Below, in pieces: positions 35,160 to 43,064 of a DNA stretch of 64,000 bases (the first letter of the stretch is position 1; every line of letters starts with the position of its first letter). The stretch comes from Sandaracinobacteroides saxicola. Its GTDB lineage: Bacteria; Pseudomonadota; Alphaproteobacteria; Sphingomonadales; Sphingomonadaceae. Made by a program: the position numbers and the translations under genes. Where the stretch lies: positions 2,604,001 through 2,668,000 of the forward strand of contig NZ_CP059851.1 of assembly GCF_014117445.1 (NCBI RefSeq), in the 5' to 3' direction. The notes beneath the pieces were generated by a model that worked only from the letters and a program-made list of their open reading frames with translations, made no database searches and had not been told where the DNA came from.

Positions 35160-35169
35160 GTCTGCGGCC

Positions 35170-35781
35170 ATGTTCACCGGAATCATCACCGACGTCGGCC
35201 GGATCGCTTCCGCCAGCCGCGCCGCCGATGCCGACCTGCGGCTGTGGGTGCAGACCGCCTTCGACCTCGACACCGTCGATCTCGGCGCCTCCATCGCCTG
35301 TTCGGGCGTCTGTCTGACCGTCGTTGCGAAACAGGGCCAGCGCTTCGCCGTCGATGTCTCGGGGGAAAGCGTGCGCCGCACCGCGCCGGGCATGTGGGAG
35401 GAAGGCCGCGCATTGAACCTGGAACGGGCGCTGCGGCTGGGGGACGAGCTGGGCGGCCACATCGTCACCGGCCATGTCGATGGCGTCGGCCAGGTCAGCC
35501 GGGTCTGGCACGAAGGCGGCTCGATGGGGCTGGAGGTCGCGGTGCCCGCCGATCTCGCGCCCTTCATCGCGGCGAAGGGCTCGATCACGCTCGACGGCAT
35601 TTCGCTGACGGTCAACAGCGTGGCGGACGATGCCAATGGCACGCGCTTCACGCTGAACATCATTCCCCATACCGCGCAATGGACGACGCTGCGGCAGACG
35701 CCCGCCATCGGCCAGCCGGTCAACCTCGAAATCGACCTGATGGCGCGCTATCTGAAACGCATGCGCGACATTGCCAGCTGA
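35170..35781 (+). CDS. ribE: Riboflavin synthase, alpha subunit
   Basis: A 203-residue protein with two lumazine-binding repeats: MFTGIITDVG at the start, then GASIACSGVCLTVV and, in the second half, GHVDGVGQV and GSITLDGISLTVNSV. It joins two 6,7-dimethyl-8-ribityllumazine molecules into riboflavin. ATG 35170 is chosen because the conserved MFTGII is the true N-terminus. Just behind ribD in the operon and 10 bp before an esterase gene. Confidence 0.95.
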   Translation: MFTGIITDVGRIASASRAADADLRLWVQTAFDLDTVDLGASIACSGVCLTVVAKQGQRFAVDVSGESVRRTAPGMWEEGRALNLERALRLGDELGGHIVTGHVDGVGQVSRVWHEGGSMGLEVAVPADLAPFIAAKGSITLDGISLTVNSVADDANGTRFTLNIIPHTAQWTTLRQTPAIGQPVNLEIDLMARYLKRMRDIAS

Positions 35782-35791
35782 GGAAACCGCC

Positions 35792-36724
35792 ATGCCGCTC
35801 GATCCGATGGTCGCCCAGTTGCTGGAAATGGGGAAGGGCCTGCCCCCGGTCACCGCCGGCACGCCGCAGGACGCGCGCGGCCGCATGACCGCGCGCGTCG
35901 CCATCCTCCGGGATCTGGCGCCCAAGGATGTGACCGCGACCGATCTCACCATCGACGGCCCCGGCGGCGCCCTGCCGCTGCGCCTCTATCGAGACGAGGC
36001 GGTGCTCGGCGACCTGCCGGTGCTGGTCTTCCTGCACGGCGGCGGCTGGGTGGTGGGAAATCTGGAAAGCCATGACAATCTGTGTCGCGCGCTCGCCAAG
36101 GCCGGCCTGCTGGTGGTGGCGGTGGATTACCGGCTGGCGCCGGAGGCGCGCGCCCCGGCGCAACAGGAGGATGCCATGGCGGCGCTGCACTGGACGGCCG
36201 CCACCATCGCCGAACATGGCGGTGACCCGGCGCGCATCAGCGTGGGCGGCGACAGCGCGGGCGGCAACCTGGCGGCGCTGGCGGCGATTCGCGCCCGCCA
36301 CGAAGGGCCGAAACTCGCGTCGCAATTGCTGATCTATCCGGTGTGCGACACCGTCGGCGACCTTCCCAGCTATGCCGAAAACGCCGACTATGGCCTTTCC
36401 GCCGCCGACATGCAGTGGTTCTGGGACCATTGGCTGGGGGACAGCGCCGCATGCCCGCTGACGGCGCCGCTGCGCGAGCCCGACCTGCGCGGCCTGCCGC
36501 CGGCCTATGTGGTCACGGCGGAATATGATGTGCTGCGGGACGAAGGCGATGCCTATGCCCATCGGCTGGAAGGCGCCGGCGTGGCGGTGGAGCACCGCGC
36601 CGCGGCGGGCATGGTGCACGGCTTCTTCTCGATGACCGGCCTGGTGCCGGCGGCGACCGAGGCGGTGGCGGCAGCCGGGCGATGGGTGGCGGCGCAGCGC
36701 GGGGTGGCCACGCAGCAGGCTTGA
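35792..36724 (+). CDS. Alpha/beta hydrolase, hormone-sensitive-lipase-type esterase
   Basis: A 310-residue esterase. The oxyanion motif HGGGWVVGN (about residue 80), nucleophile GDSAGGNLA (about 150), the acid in [11 protein letters not shown] and the catalytic His in VHGFFSM give a complete family-IV lipolytic triad. It hydrolyses short acyl esters or lactones in the cytoplasm. The ATG at 35792 follows GAGGAAACC; an upstream TTG in frame lies within the ribE stop region. It follows ribE by 10 bp, perhaps by read-through and not by function. Confidence 0.9.
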   Translation: MPLDPMVAQLLEMGKGLPPVTAGTPQDARGRMTARVAILRDLAPKDVTATDLTIDGPGGALPLRLYRDEAVLGDLPVLVFLHGGGWVVGNLESHDNLCRALAKAGLLVVAVDYRLAPEARAPAQQEDAMAALHWTAATIAEHGGDPARISVGGDSAGGNLAALAAIRARHEGPKLASQLLIYPVCDTVGDLPSYAENADYGLSAADMQWFWDHWLGDSAACPLTAPLREPDLRGLPPAYVVTAEYDVLRDEGDAYAHRLEGAGVAVEHRAAAGMVHGFFSMTGLVPAATEAVAAAGRWVAAQRGVATQQA

Positions 36725-36800
36725 CGGCAGCGAGGCTTTTGCCTATGCGCCGCGCTCTTCAAACCGCGTCCGCGCGGGCGATTCAGATTCCGAGGACAAG

Positions 36801-36968
36801 ATGGCCAAGCCGACCACCGTGAAAATCCGGCTCGTGAGCAGCGAGGGCAGCGGATATTTCTATGTCACCAAGAAAAACCCGCGCACGCAGACCGACAAGC
36901 TGACGTTCCGCAAATATGATCCGGTGCTGCGCAAGCATGTGGATTTCAAGGAAGCGAAGATTAAGTAG
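36801..36968 (+). CDS. rpmG: 50S ribosomal protein L33
   Basis: A 55-residue protein too short for many ORF callers. It opens [20 protein letters not shown], then [20 protein letters not shown], which matches the zinc-free L33 form (no CxxC pairs) common in alphaproteobacteria. It is a component of the large ribosomal subunit near the E-site. AGGACAAG precedes the ATG. A structured repeat element begins immediately after the TAG stop. Confidence 0.96.
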   Translation: MAKPTTVKIRLVSSEGSGYFYVTKKNPRTQTDKLTFRKYDPVLRKHVDFKEAKIK

Positions 36969-37158
36969 CCGAAGGCGGCTGCACACTGGAGGAGGATTGC
37001 GCAGCAATCGTCCGAAGGGTGCAGACTCGCCGCAGGCTTGGCCGGCGAGCGATTTTTTGCGACACCGTTGCAAAAATCGACTCGTCCGACAGCGCGGCTT
37101 TGACGCGCTTTTTTTCTGCCTTTTCCTGTCCCTCAACGGAGTCGCGGGCTTTGCCCGC
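36969..37158 (+). repeat. Structured 3' element, copy A (downstream of rpmG)
   Basis: Four stems in order: CTGCAC/GTGCAG at 36979-36984 and 37019-37024, containing GATTGC/GCAATC; a T-rich stem at 37050-37060 with 37070-37079; AGCGCG/CGCGCT at 37091-37096 and 37104-37109 followed by seven T; and GCGGGC/GCCCGC at 37144-37158. The unpaired blocks GCGGCTGCA, GCAGACTCGC, GGCTTGGCCGGC and GTCCGACAGCGCGGCTTTG are shared with copy B at 44007-44193, while stem sequences differ but still pair. The third stem with its T-run can act as terminator for rpmG. Confidence 0.75.
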
Positions 37159-37246
37159 GCCCGTCCCGTCGAGCTCTTTAACGGCGCATCGCTTTTTACC
37201 AAAAACCGGTTCCCACTTTTTGGCGCGATGCACTACACACCCCGCC

Positions 37247-37471
37247 ATGGACCCCATCCTCGCGCTTCGCGCCCTCACCGAAATCCTCAGCGACGAGACG
37301 ATGCGCGGCCGTTTCCTCGACCTCACCGGCTATGATCCCGCCACGCTGCGCGCCCGCGCCGGTGAACCCGATGTCGCCAACGCCGTCGCCAGCTTCCTCA
37401 ACGGCCATGAACCCGACCTGCTGGCCATCGCCAGGGCCCTCGACGTCAAACCCGAAGCCCTCGCCCGATGA
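37247..37471 (+). CDS. DUF3572 family protein
   Basis: A 74-residue protein beginning MDPILALRALTEILSDE, with the core GRFLDLTGYDPATLR and a helical C-terminus ending LLAIARALDVKPEAL. This is the small alphaproteobacterial DUF3572 group; its role is unknown. Upstream sequence in frame belongs to the repeat element and is not coding. It opens a four-gene operon in which every junction overlaps by 4 bp. Confidence 0.85.
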   Translation: MDPILALRALTEILSDETMRGRFLDLTGYDPATLRARAGEPDVANAVASFLNGHEPDLLAIARALDVKPEALAR

Positions 37472-38079
37472 AGCCGCTGCTGATCCTCGACTGCGACGGC
37501 GTGCTGATGCACTTCATCGCCCCCTTCCAGGCGTGGCTCGATGGCCGCCACGGGCTCGAACTGCGCATGGACAGCTTCGCCCTGCTCGGCAATTTGCGCC
37601 GCAACGGCGTGCCGCTGGAGGCGAGCGAGTTCGCGCCGTTGCTCGACGGTTTTTTCGATGAGGCGCAGCCGACCCAGACGCTGCTGCCCGGGGTGGCCGA
37701 GGCGGTGAACGGACTGGCGGCGCGCGCGGACATCGTCATCCTGACCAACATCGAACCGCGGCATCGCGAGACGCGGCTGGCGGTGCTCGCCCGCGAGGGG
37801 CTGAACTTTCCCGTGCATCCCAATGGCGAGGGCGTGCCGAAGGGCCGCGCCGTGGCGGCGCTGGCGGAAGGGCGGCCGGCGGTGTTCGTCGATGACCTGC
37901 CGCCGCACCATGGCAGCGTGGCAAGGCATGCGCCGCATGTCGGCCGCCTGCATCTGGTCGGCGAGCCGGTGGTGCAGGCGATCATCCCGGCGGCGCCGGA
38001 CGCGCATGCCCGGATCGATGACTGGGGCGCGGCGCGCGGCTGGATCGAGGACTGGTTTCACAAGGGAGTGGTGGCATGA
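37468..38079 (+). CDS. HAD-superfamily hydrolase
   Basis: A 203-residue HAD-like protein. Motif I is LILDCDGVLMHF (nucleophile Asp), motif II VILTNIEP, motif III Lys in GVPKGRAV and motif IV FVDDLPPHH. It is a probable phosphatase for a small substrate that cannot be named. It overlaps DUF3572 and the RidA gene by 4 bp each. Confidence 0.85.
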   Translation: MKPLLILDCDGVLMHFIAPFQAWLDGRHGLELRMDSFALLGNLRRNGVPLEASEFAPLLDGFFDEAQPTQTLLPGVAEAVNGLAARADIVILTNIEPRHRETRLAVLAREGLNFPVHPNGEGVPKGRAVAALAEGRPAVFVDDLPPHHGSVARHAPHVGRLHLVGEPVVQAIIPAAPDAHARIDDWGAARGWIEDWFHKGVVA

Positions 38080-38534
38080 GTGTGGATGCGAAACTGGCCG
38101 AACTCGGCCTGACCCTGCCGGCAGCGAGCGCGCCGGCGGCGAACTATGTCTCGACGGTGCTGCAGGACGGGCTGCTGCACGTCTCCGGGCAGATCCCGTT
38201 CGACGCCGGCGGCGCGCTGATCAAAGGCCGGCTGGGGGAGGACACCAGCATCGAGCAGGGCCAGGAAGCGGCGCGGCGCTGCGCGCTGGGCGTGGTCGCG
38301 CAGGTGCAGGCGGCGCTGGGCGGCTTCGGCCGGGTGGAACGCATCATCAAGCTCGGCGTGTTCGTCTCCAGCACCCCGGACTTCACCGACCAGCCGAAGG
38401 TGGCGAACGGCGCGTCCGACCTGATGGTGGCGCTGTTCGGCGATGCCGGCAAACATGCCCGCAGCGCCGTCGGCGTGGCGGTGCTGCCGCTGGGGGTGCC
38501 GGTGGAGGTCGACGCCATCATCGCGGTGCGGTGA
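38076..38534 (+). CDS. RidA/YjgF family protein (enamine deaminase-type)
   Basis: A 152-residue RidA-like protein. The parts LLHVSGQIPFD, RCALGVVAQVQAALGG and VFVSSTPDFTDQPKVANGASDLMVALFG fit the larger RidA subgroup; the deaminase Arg found in RidA itself is not clearly in place, so an imine-hydrolysing activity is likely but unproven. Cytoplasmic. It overlaps the neighbours by 4 bp on both sides. Confidence 0.88.
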   Translation: MSVDAKLAELGLTLPAASAPAANYVSTVLQDGLLHVSGQIPFDAGGALIKGRLGEDTSIEQGQEAARRCALGVVAQVQAALGGFGRVERIIKLGVFVSSTPDFTDQPKVANGASDLMVALFGDAGKHARSAVGVAVLPLGVPVEVDAIIAVR

Positions 38535-39667
38535 GCGAAGGGGAAATCATCGCCCGCATCCTGCACCGCGCCGGCGACATCGCCGCGGCGGACTGGGATG
38601 CCTGCGCCGGCAGGGCCAACCCGTTCGCCGCCCACGCCTTCGTCACCGCGCTGGAGGATTCGGGCAGCGTCTCGGCGCGCGCCGGCTGGCAGCCCGTGCA
38701 TCTGGTGGTGGACGGCGCCGCCGGCCGGCCGGCGGCGATCCTGCCCGGCTACCTGAAATCGCACAGCCAGGGCGAATATGTGTTCGATCACAGCTGGGCG
38801 GACGCCTGGGCGCGGGCCGGGCAGAGCTATTACCCCAAATTGCAGCACAGTTCGCCCTTCACACCGGCCACCGGCCCGCGCCTGCTGGGCGATCCCGCGC
38901 TGGCGCCGGTGCTGATCGCGGCGAGCGAAGCCCTGGTGCGGCAGAACGGCTTTTCCGGCGCCCATGCCACCTTCCTGACGCCCGACGACCGGGCGCGGTT
39001 CGAGGCGGCGGGGTGGATGCCGCGGCATGACGTGCAATATCACTGGTTCAACGAGGGTTTCGCCGGCTTCGATGATTTCCTGGCGGCGCTCGCATCGCGC
39101 AAGCGCAAGGTGCTGAAGCGCGAGCGCGCCGAGGCGCTGGCGGCGGTGGACGGGATCGACTGGCTGACCGGCGCCGACCTGACCGAGGCGGCCTGGGACG
39201 CCTTCTGGGCCTTCTACCAGGACACCGGCAGCCGCAAATGGGGGCGGCCCTATCTGACCCGCAACTTCTTTTCGCTGCTGAGCGAGCGGATGGCCGACCG
39301 GGTGCTGCTGGTGATGGCACGCAAGGCCGGGCGCTGGGTCGCCGGCGCGCTCAATTTCATTGGTGAAGACGCGCTTTACGGGCGAAACTGGGGCTGCAGC
39401 GAGGACATCCCCTTCCTGCATTTCGAGGTCTGCTATCACCAGGCCATCGATTTCGCCGCCCAGAGGGGCCTGGCGCGGGTGGAAGCCGGCGCCCAGGGGC
39501 AGCACAAACTGGCGCGCGGCTACCGCCCGGTGGCGACCACGTCCGCGCATTTCATCAGTGATCTGCGGTTTCGCGCCGCGGTCGCGGATTTCCTGACCCG
39601 CGAACGCCCCGCGGTGCTCGGCGAAGCGGAAGCGCTGGAAGCCTATCTGCCATTCCGGGCCATGTGA
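38531..39667 (+). CDS. GNAT/FemAB-like acyltransferase (DUF482 group)
   Basis: A 378-residue protein with two acetyltransferase-like halves. Signature parts are NPFAAHAFVTALEDSGSVSA, LPGYLKSHSQGEYVFDHSWADA and GCSEDIPFLHFEVCYHQAID, followed by AGAQGQHKLARGYRPV, all typical of the DUF482 'peptidogalycan biosynthesis' family. Its acceptor is unknown. The GTG start at 38531 overlaps the RidA stop by 4 bp (GTGA). Upstream frame is antisense or out-of-frame to other genes and is left out. Confidence 0.88.
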   Translation: MSEGEIIARILHRAGDIAAADWDACAGRANPFAAHAFVTALEDSGSVSARAGWQPVHLVVDGAAGRPAAILPGYLKSHSQGEYVFDHSWADAWARAGQSYYPKLQHSSPFTPATGPRLLGDPALAPVLIAASEALVRQNGFSGAHATFLTPDDRARFEAAGWMPRHDVQYHWFNEGFAGFDDFLAALASRKRKVLKRERAEALAAVDGIDWLTGADLTEAAWDAFWAFYQDTGSRKWGRPYLTRNFFSLLSERMADRVLLVMARKAGRWVAGALNFIGEDALYGRNWGCSEDIPFLHFEVCYHQAIDFAAQRGLARVEAGAQGQHKLARGYRPVATTSAHFISDLRFRAAVADFLTRERPAVLGEAEALEAYLPFRAM

Positions 39668-39688
39668 TTCTGATCCTCGGCTGCCCGT

Positions 39689-40618
39689 TCACAGCGCCCG
39701 CAGGAACGCCAGCAGGTCCGCCCGTTCGCCCGGGTGCAGTGGCGTGGCCGCCGGCACGCCCCGACGCCGCGCCGGGTGATCGGCATAGTGCGCGATCGCG
39801 GCTGCCAGGGTCGGCAGCGAGCCGTCGTGCATGTAGGGCGCGCGACCGGCGATGCCGCGCAGAGTCGGCGTCTTGAAGCGAAGCCCCTGGCCCGTGTCAG
39901 GCAGGCCGATGTCGTGAAGGCGCCCGTCGGTCAGCAGCGGCCCGGAATGGCAGCGCACGCAACCCGCCTTGCCGGTGAACAGCGCGAAGCCTCGCTGCTC
40001 GGCGCCTGACAAGGCCGAACCCTTGCCGGCGACGAAACTGTCGAACCGCGTGGGCCGGGGCGCGATGGTGCGCTGGTAGGCCGCGAGCGCCAGCGCGATC
40101 GACCGCCTGCTGACCTTGGGTTGCGCCGGGAAGGCACTGGCAAAAGCGCCCCGCATGCCGGGATCGGCTGCAAGTTCCGTCAACAGCGCCTCCAGGTCCT
40201 GATCCATCTCGAGCGGATTGGCGATGGGCATCAACGCCTGCGCTTCCAGCGACGCCACCCGTCCATCCCACATCAGGCGAGGCGAGGCACCGATACCAAG
40301 GAGGGTCGGCGTCGCCCGCTTGCCCGCGCGTCCGCCGCTGCCCACAGCGACCGGCCGGCCATCCTCGAACCCCCGATCCGGCTGGTGGCACGAGGCGCAG
40401 GACATCGTGTTCGCGCCCGAAAGCCGGACATCGAAAAACAGCTTCCGGCCAAGGGCCACCCGCGCATCGTCCACCACGTCAGCCGGTGCCGGAAGGGCAA
40501 AGGATGAGAGCGCAACCGGCCCGCCGTCATAGCGGACGCAGGCCGCCACCAGCGTCGGCAACAGGATGGCCGCGATGCCGCGGGCGAAACGCCGCCCCGT
40601 TGATTCCATCTTGCGCAT
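39689..40618 (-). CDS. Di-haem cytochrome c peroxidase / MauG-like lipoprotein
   Basis: A 309-residue exported protein with a lipobox-like LPTLVAAC near residue 27 and two haem-c sites, CASCH (about 74) and CVRCH (about 225). Between and after them are NPLEMDQDLEALL and a Met-containing APYMHDGSLPTL segment, typical of bacterial di-haem peroxidases. It reduces peroxide or oxidises a partner in the periplasm. AAGGGGAA precedes the ATG. It is divergent from a cupin gene; two palindromic operators lie between them. Confidence 0.88.
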   Translation of the reverse strand: MRKMESTGRRFARGIAAILLPTLVAACVRYDGGPVALSSFALPAPADVVDDARVALGRKLFFDVRLSGANTMSCASCHQPDRGFEDGRPVAVGSGGRAGKRATPTLLGIGASPRLMWDGRVASLEAQALMPIANPLEMDQDLEALLTELAADPGMRGAFASAFPAQPKVSRRSIALALAAYQRTIAPRPTRFDSFVAGKGSALSGAEQRGFALFTGKAGCVRCHSGPLLTDGRLHDIGLPDTGQGLRFKTPTLRGIAGRAPYMHDGSLPTLAAAIAHYADHPARRRGVPAATPLHPGERADLLAFLRAL

Positions 40619-40636
40619 GCAAATTCCCCTTGCTTT

Positions 40637-40674
40637 GTCACTCATCGGTGACATATAAGTCACTTGTCGGTGAC
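40637..40674. promoter_or_regulatory. Two TetR-type operators between peroxidase and cupin genes
   Basis: GTCACTCATCGGTGAC (40637-40652) and GTCACTTGTCGGTGAC (40659-40674) are near-identical palindromes spaced 22 bp start to start, about two helical turns. The same palindrome type (GTCACtnnTnGGTGAC) recurs at 42312-42327 at the tetR start. They probably bind the TetR protein encoded at 42331 and control both divergent transcripts. Confidence 0.75.
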
Positions 40675-40714
40675 AAGCAAGCGGCTTGTGCCGGCAAGGC
40701 AAAGGAGAACCCCG

Positions 40715-41332
40715 ATGACCGCCCACCCTCCCCACCGCCGCGCGCTGCCCGGCCAGCGCACGCCGCCCCGCGAAACCCTGATCAACCCCGTCACCGGCGA
40801 CCGCCTGACGCTGGTGCAATCCGTCTGGCGGGACGGCCGCCCGCTCCTCTTCCAGACCGATTTGCCGCCCGGCGCCGTCGGCAGCCCGCTGCACGCCCAT
40901 CCCACCATGGAAGAGACATTCGAGGTGCGGGCGGGCACGCTGGTGATGGAAATCGGCGGCAAGGGCCGCTTCCGCACCCTGAACGCCGGTGACCGTGTCA
41001 CCGTGCCGGCGGGGACATGGCACGCCTTCCGCAATGACAGCGACGAATGGACCAGCTTCCTCTCGACGACGACCCGGGGGGTCGAGTTCGAGCGCTTTCT
41101 GCTGTCGATGTTCGCGCTGGCGGGCGAAGGCCGCTGCAATGCCGGCGGCATGCCGCGCAACCCGCTGCACCTGGCGCTGCTGCTCGGCTATGCCGATCTG
41201 GTGGTGCCGGGCGTTCCCGTCGGGCTGCAGCGCGCCATCGTCGGCGGCCTGTCGGCGCTGGCACGGGGGCTGGGCGTGGAACGGCAGCTGTCACGCCACT
41301 GGCACAATGAACGCATCGGGAGGCTGGCATGA
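40715..41332 (+). CDS. Cupin-domain protein
   Basis: A 205-residue protein. The cupin barrel fills residues 20-115, with metal ligands in HAHPTMEETFEV and a His in WHAFRND. The last 85 residues (LLLGYADLVVPGVPVGLQRAIVGG) are hydrophobic and may associate with the membrane, an addition not seen in simple cupins. Reaction unknown. AAAGGAG precedes the ATG at 40715. It overlaps the next gene by 4 bp. Confidence 0.8.
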   Translation: MTAHPPHRRALPGQRTPPRETLINPVTGDRLTLVQSVWRDGRPLLFQTDLPPGAVGSPLHAHPTMEETFEVRAGTLVMEIGGKGRFRTLNAGDRVTVPAGTWHAFRNDSDEWTSFLSTTTRGVEFERFLLSMFALAGEGRCNAGGMPRNPLHLALLLGYADLVVPGVPVGLQRAIVGGLSALARGLGVERQLSRHWHNERIGRLA

Positions 41333-42084
41333 GCGCGCGCGCCGCCACGGGGGGCGCGATGCTGGCGCTGGGGCTGCTGTTCAACATCCCCTACTCGGTC
41401 CTCGCCGTGTCGTTCGATTATCCTGGCGTGCTGCGCCTGCCCGCGGCCGACATCCTTGGCCGGGTGGCGGCGGGCGGGCCGGCGCTGGTGCTGACCTGGT
41501 ATGGCTTCATGCTGTCGGCGCTGCTGTTGTGCGCGGTGGCGGGGCTCCAGGCCGTGTCGCAGCGCCAGCGGCCCGCCGCGATGATGGTGGGAACGCTGGG
41601 CCTGCTGGCCGGACTGCTGCAGGCCATCGGCCTGTCCCGCTGGGTGTTCGTGGTGCCCGCCATGGCGGCCGCCCATGCGGACCCGATGACGACATCGGCC
41701 GGCAGGGCGGCGATCGAGGCAGCCTTCCTCAGCCTCAACGCCCTGTCCGGGGTCGCGGTCGGCGAGCATCTCGGCCAGCTCTTCACCGCCGCCTGGGTGA
41801 TCGGTGTCGCGGTGGGCCAGAACGGCCGGCTTCGGGCGACCGGCCTCGGTTCGGCCATCCTGATCATCCTGGGTACCGGCGAAGGGCTGGCGATCGCGCT
41901 TGGCGGCGATGGCGCCCTGTTCAGCCTTGCCACGGTCGGTGGCTTCCTGCTGCTGACAGCCTGGCTGCTCGGCTCGGGCTGGGCCGTGCTTCGGCGTTCC
42001 GGCCGGCGGTCCGGCCGCGACGGCGGCTTTGCGCCGCCGGCGACCGCAGGCGCGACGATGACCCCGGCGGGTCCGCCATGCTGA
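41329..42084 (+). CDS. Integral membrane protein, DUF4386-like
   Basis: A 251-residue protein with about six membrane helices and a tail rich in Arg, Gly and Pro. The N-terminus (GGAMLALGLLFNIPYSVLAV), a long ectodomain loop with FDYPGVLRLPAADIL, and later helices match the DUF4386 layout. No transport motif was found. It overlaps the cupin by 4 bp (ATGA) and the next small gene by 7 bp, so it belongs to the TetR-controlled operon. Confidence 0.72.
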   Translation: MSARAATGGAMLALGLLFNIPYSVLAVSFDYPGVLRLPAADILGRVAAGGPALVLTWYGFMLSALLLCAVAGLQAVSQRQRPAAMMVGTLGLLAGLLQAIGLSRWVFVVPAMAAAHADPMTTSAGRAAIEAAFLSLNALSGVAVGEHLGQLFTAAWVIGVAVGQNGRLRATGLGSAILIILGTGEGLAIALGGDGALFSLATVGGFLLLTAWLLGSGWAVLRRSGRRSGRDGGFAPPATAGATMTPAGPPC

Positions 42085-42326
42085 TCCGCACCGGCAGGCG
42101 GGCGCCACGCAAGCGCCCTCCGGCAAACCAGCCCTTTGGTGCGAGCGCCCGCGCGCGGGGGCTGATCGGGGCGGCCATGCTGTCGCTGGTCATCGCCGCC
42201 AGCGCGGCATTCCCGGCGCCTGGACTGGCGGCAAGCCCGGCACCGGCCCACCAAGAGGCGGCCTCCCGCGACGACAGCGGCCAGGCCTGGTTGCATTCGT
42301 CCGGCGCAGCTGTCACTGATGGGTGA
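42078..42326 (+). CDS. Small exported protein of the TetR operon
   Basis: An 82-residue ORF beginning at ATG 42078, inside the end of the DUF4386 gene (ATGCTGA overlap). A basic N-terminus (RTGRRAPRKR) is followed by a hydrophobic segment (GLIGAAMLSLVIAASAAF) and an Ala-Pro cleavage-like site; the short remainder is polar. No family is known to me. Its stop lies just before tetR's start, and it covers the third operator. Overlap with the previous gene argues that it is translated. Confidence 0.5.
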   Translation: MLIRTGRRAPRKRPPANQPFGASARARGLIGAAMLSLVIAASAAFPAPGLAASPAPAHQEAASRDDSGQAWLHSSGAAVTDG

Positions 42327-42327
42327 C
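42312..42327. promoter_or_regulatory. TetR operator in front of tetR
   Basis: GTCACTGATGGGTGAC matches the two palindromes at 40637 and 40659 at 13 or more of 16 positions and ends 3 bp before the proposed tetR ATG. Its position implies autoregulation of the regulator. Confidence 0.7.
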
Positions 42328-42330
42328 ACG

Positions 42331-43032
42331 ATGACCGGAACAGCGCCGACGATGACCGACACGCCCATCGCGCCCACGCCCCGCACCCGCGATCGGGACG
42401 GTACGGAGGCGCGCATCCTTGCGGGCGCCATGGCCATCGTCGCCCGCGACGGCTTCGGTGCGCTGGGCGTCAATACCGTCGCGCGGGAGGCGGGCGTCGA
42501 CAAACAGTTGATCTACCGCTATTTCGGCGGTCTCGACGGGCTGCTGGAACGGCTGGGGCAGGACCTACGCCTCTGGCTGGGTGATCCAGCGACCGCCGCG
42601 ATCGGTGGATCAGGCTATGGTGAGGTGATCGGCGCGCAAATCGTGCAGCACCTCGCCGCACTCAGGGCCAGCGAGATGGTCCAGGCCGCGCTGTCGTGGG
42701 AACTGGTCGAGCGCGGCGACGCGGTCGCGCGGCTGGGCGAAGCCAAGAACCAGGCCATCAGGGAGTGGTTCGGGAATGTCAGGGCGGCGGCGGGCGAGCC
42801 GCCGCCCGGCATCGACGCGCCCGCGGTCAATGCCATCCTCATCGCCGCCGTCCACCACCTCGTGCTTCGCGCCCGGACCGCCGGCGAATTCGCCGGCCTC
42901 GACCTGAAGGCCCCTGAGACCTGGGCGCGCATCGAGCAGGCCATCGGGTTCATCAGCGGCACGATCTACGCACAGGATGCCGGCCCCGGCGCCCGGCCGG
43001 CGGCGGCGGGCGATGCCCGCATTGCCCGGTGA
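42331..43032 (+). CDS. TetR-family transcriptional regulator
   Basis: A 233-residue regulator. The N-terminal helix-turn-helix is clear: ARILAGAMAIVARDGFGALGVNTVAREAGVDKQLIYRYFGG is present in order (residues about 20-65). The C-terminal ligand domain is of the TetR_C type and unassigned. ATG 42331 is preferred over 42319 since the earlier one lies inside an operator. It closes the operon cupin-DUF4386-small protein, and likely represses both that operon and the divergent di-haem peroxidase. Confidence 0.88.
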   Translation: MTGTAPTMTDTPIAPTPRTRDRDGTEARILAGAMAIVARDGFGALGVNTVAREAGVDKQLIYRYFGGLDGLLERLGQDLRLWLGDPATAAIGGSGYGEVIGAQIVQHLAALRASEMVQAALSWELVERGDAVARLGEAKNQAIREWFGNVRAAAGEPPPGIDAPAVNAILIAAVHHLVLRARTAGEFAGLDLKAPETWARIEQAIGFISGTIYAQDAGPGARPAAAGDARIAR

Positions 43033-43064
43033 CATCGGCCACGACACGCTGACAGGAGACGGTG

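Noticed and set aside
37823-38530. Long N-terminal extension of the FemAB-like frame
   Set aside because: It overlaps the HAD and RidA genes in another frame; GTG 38531 with a 4-bp overlap is the natural start.
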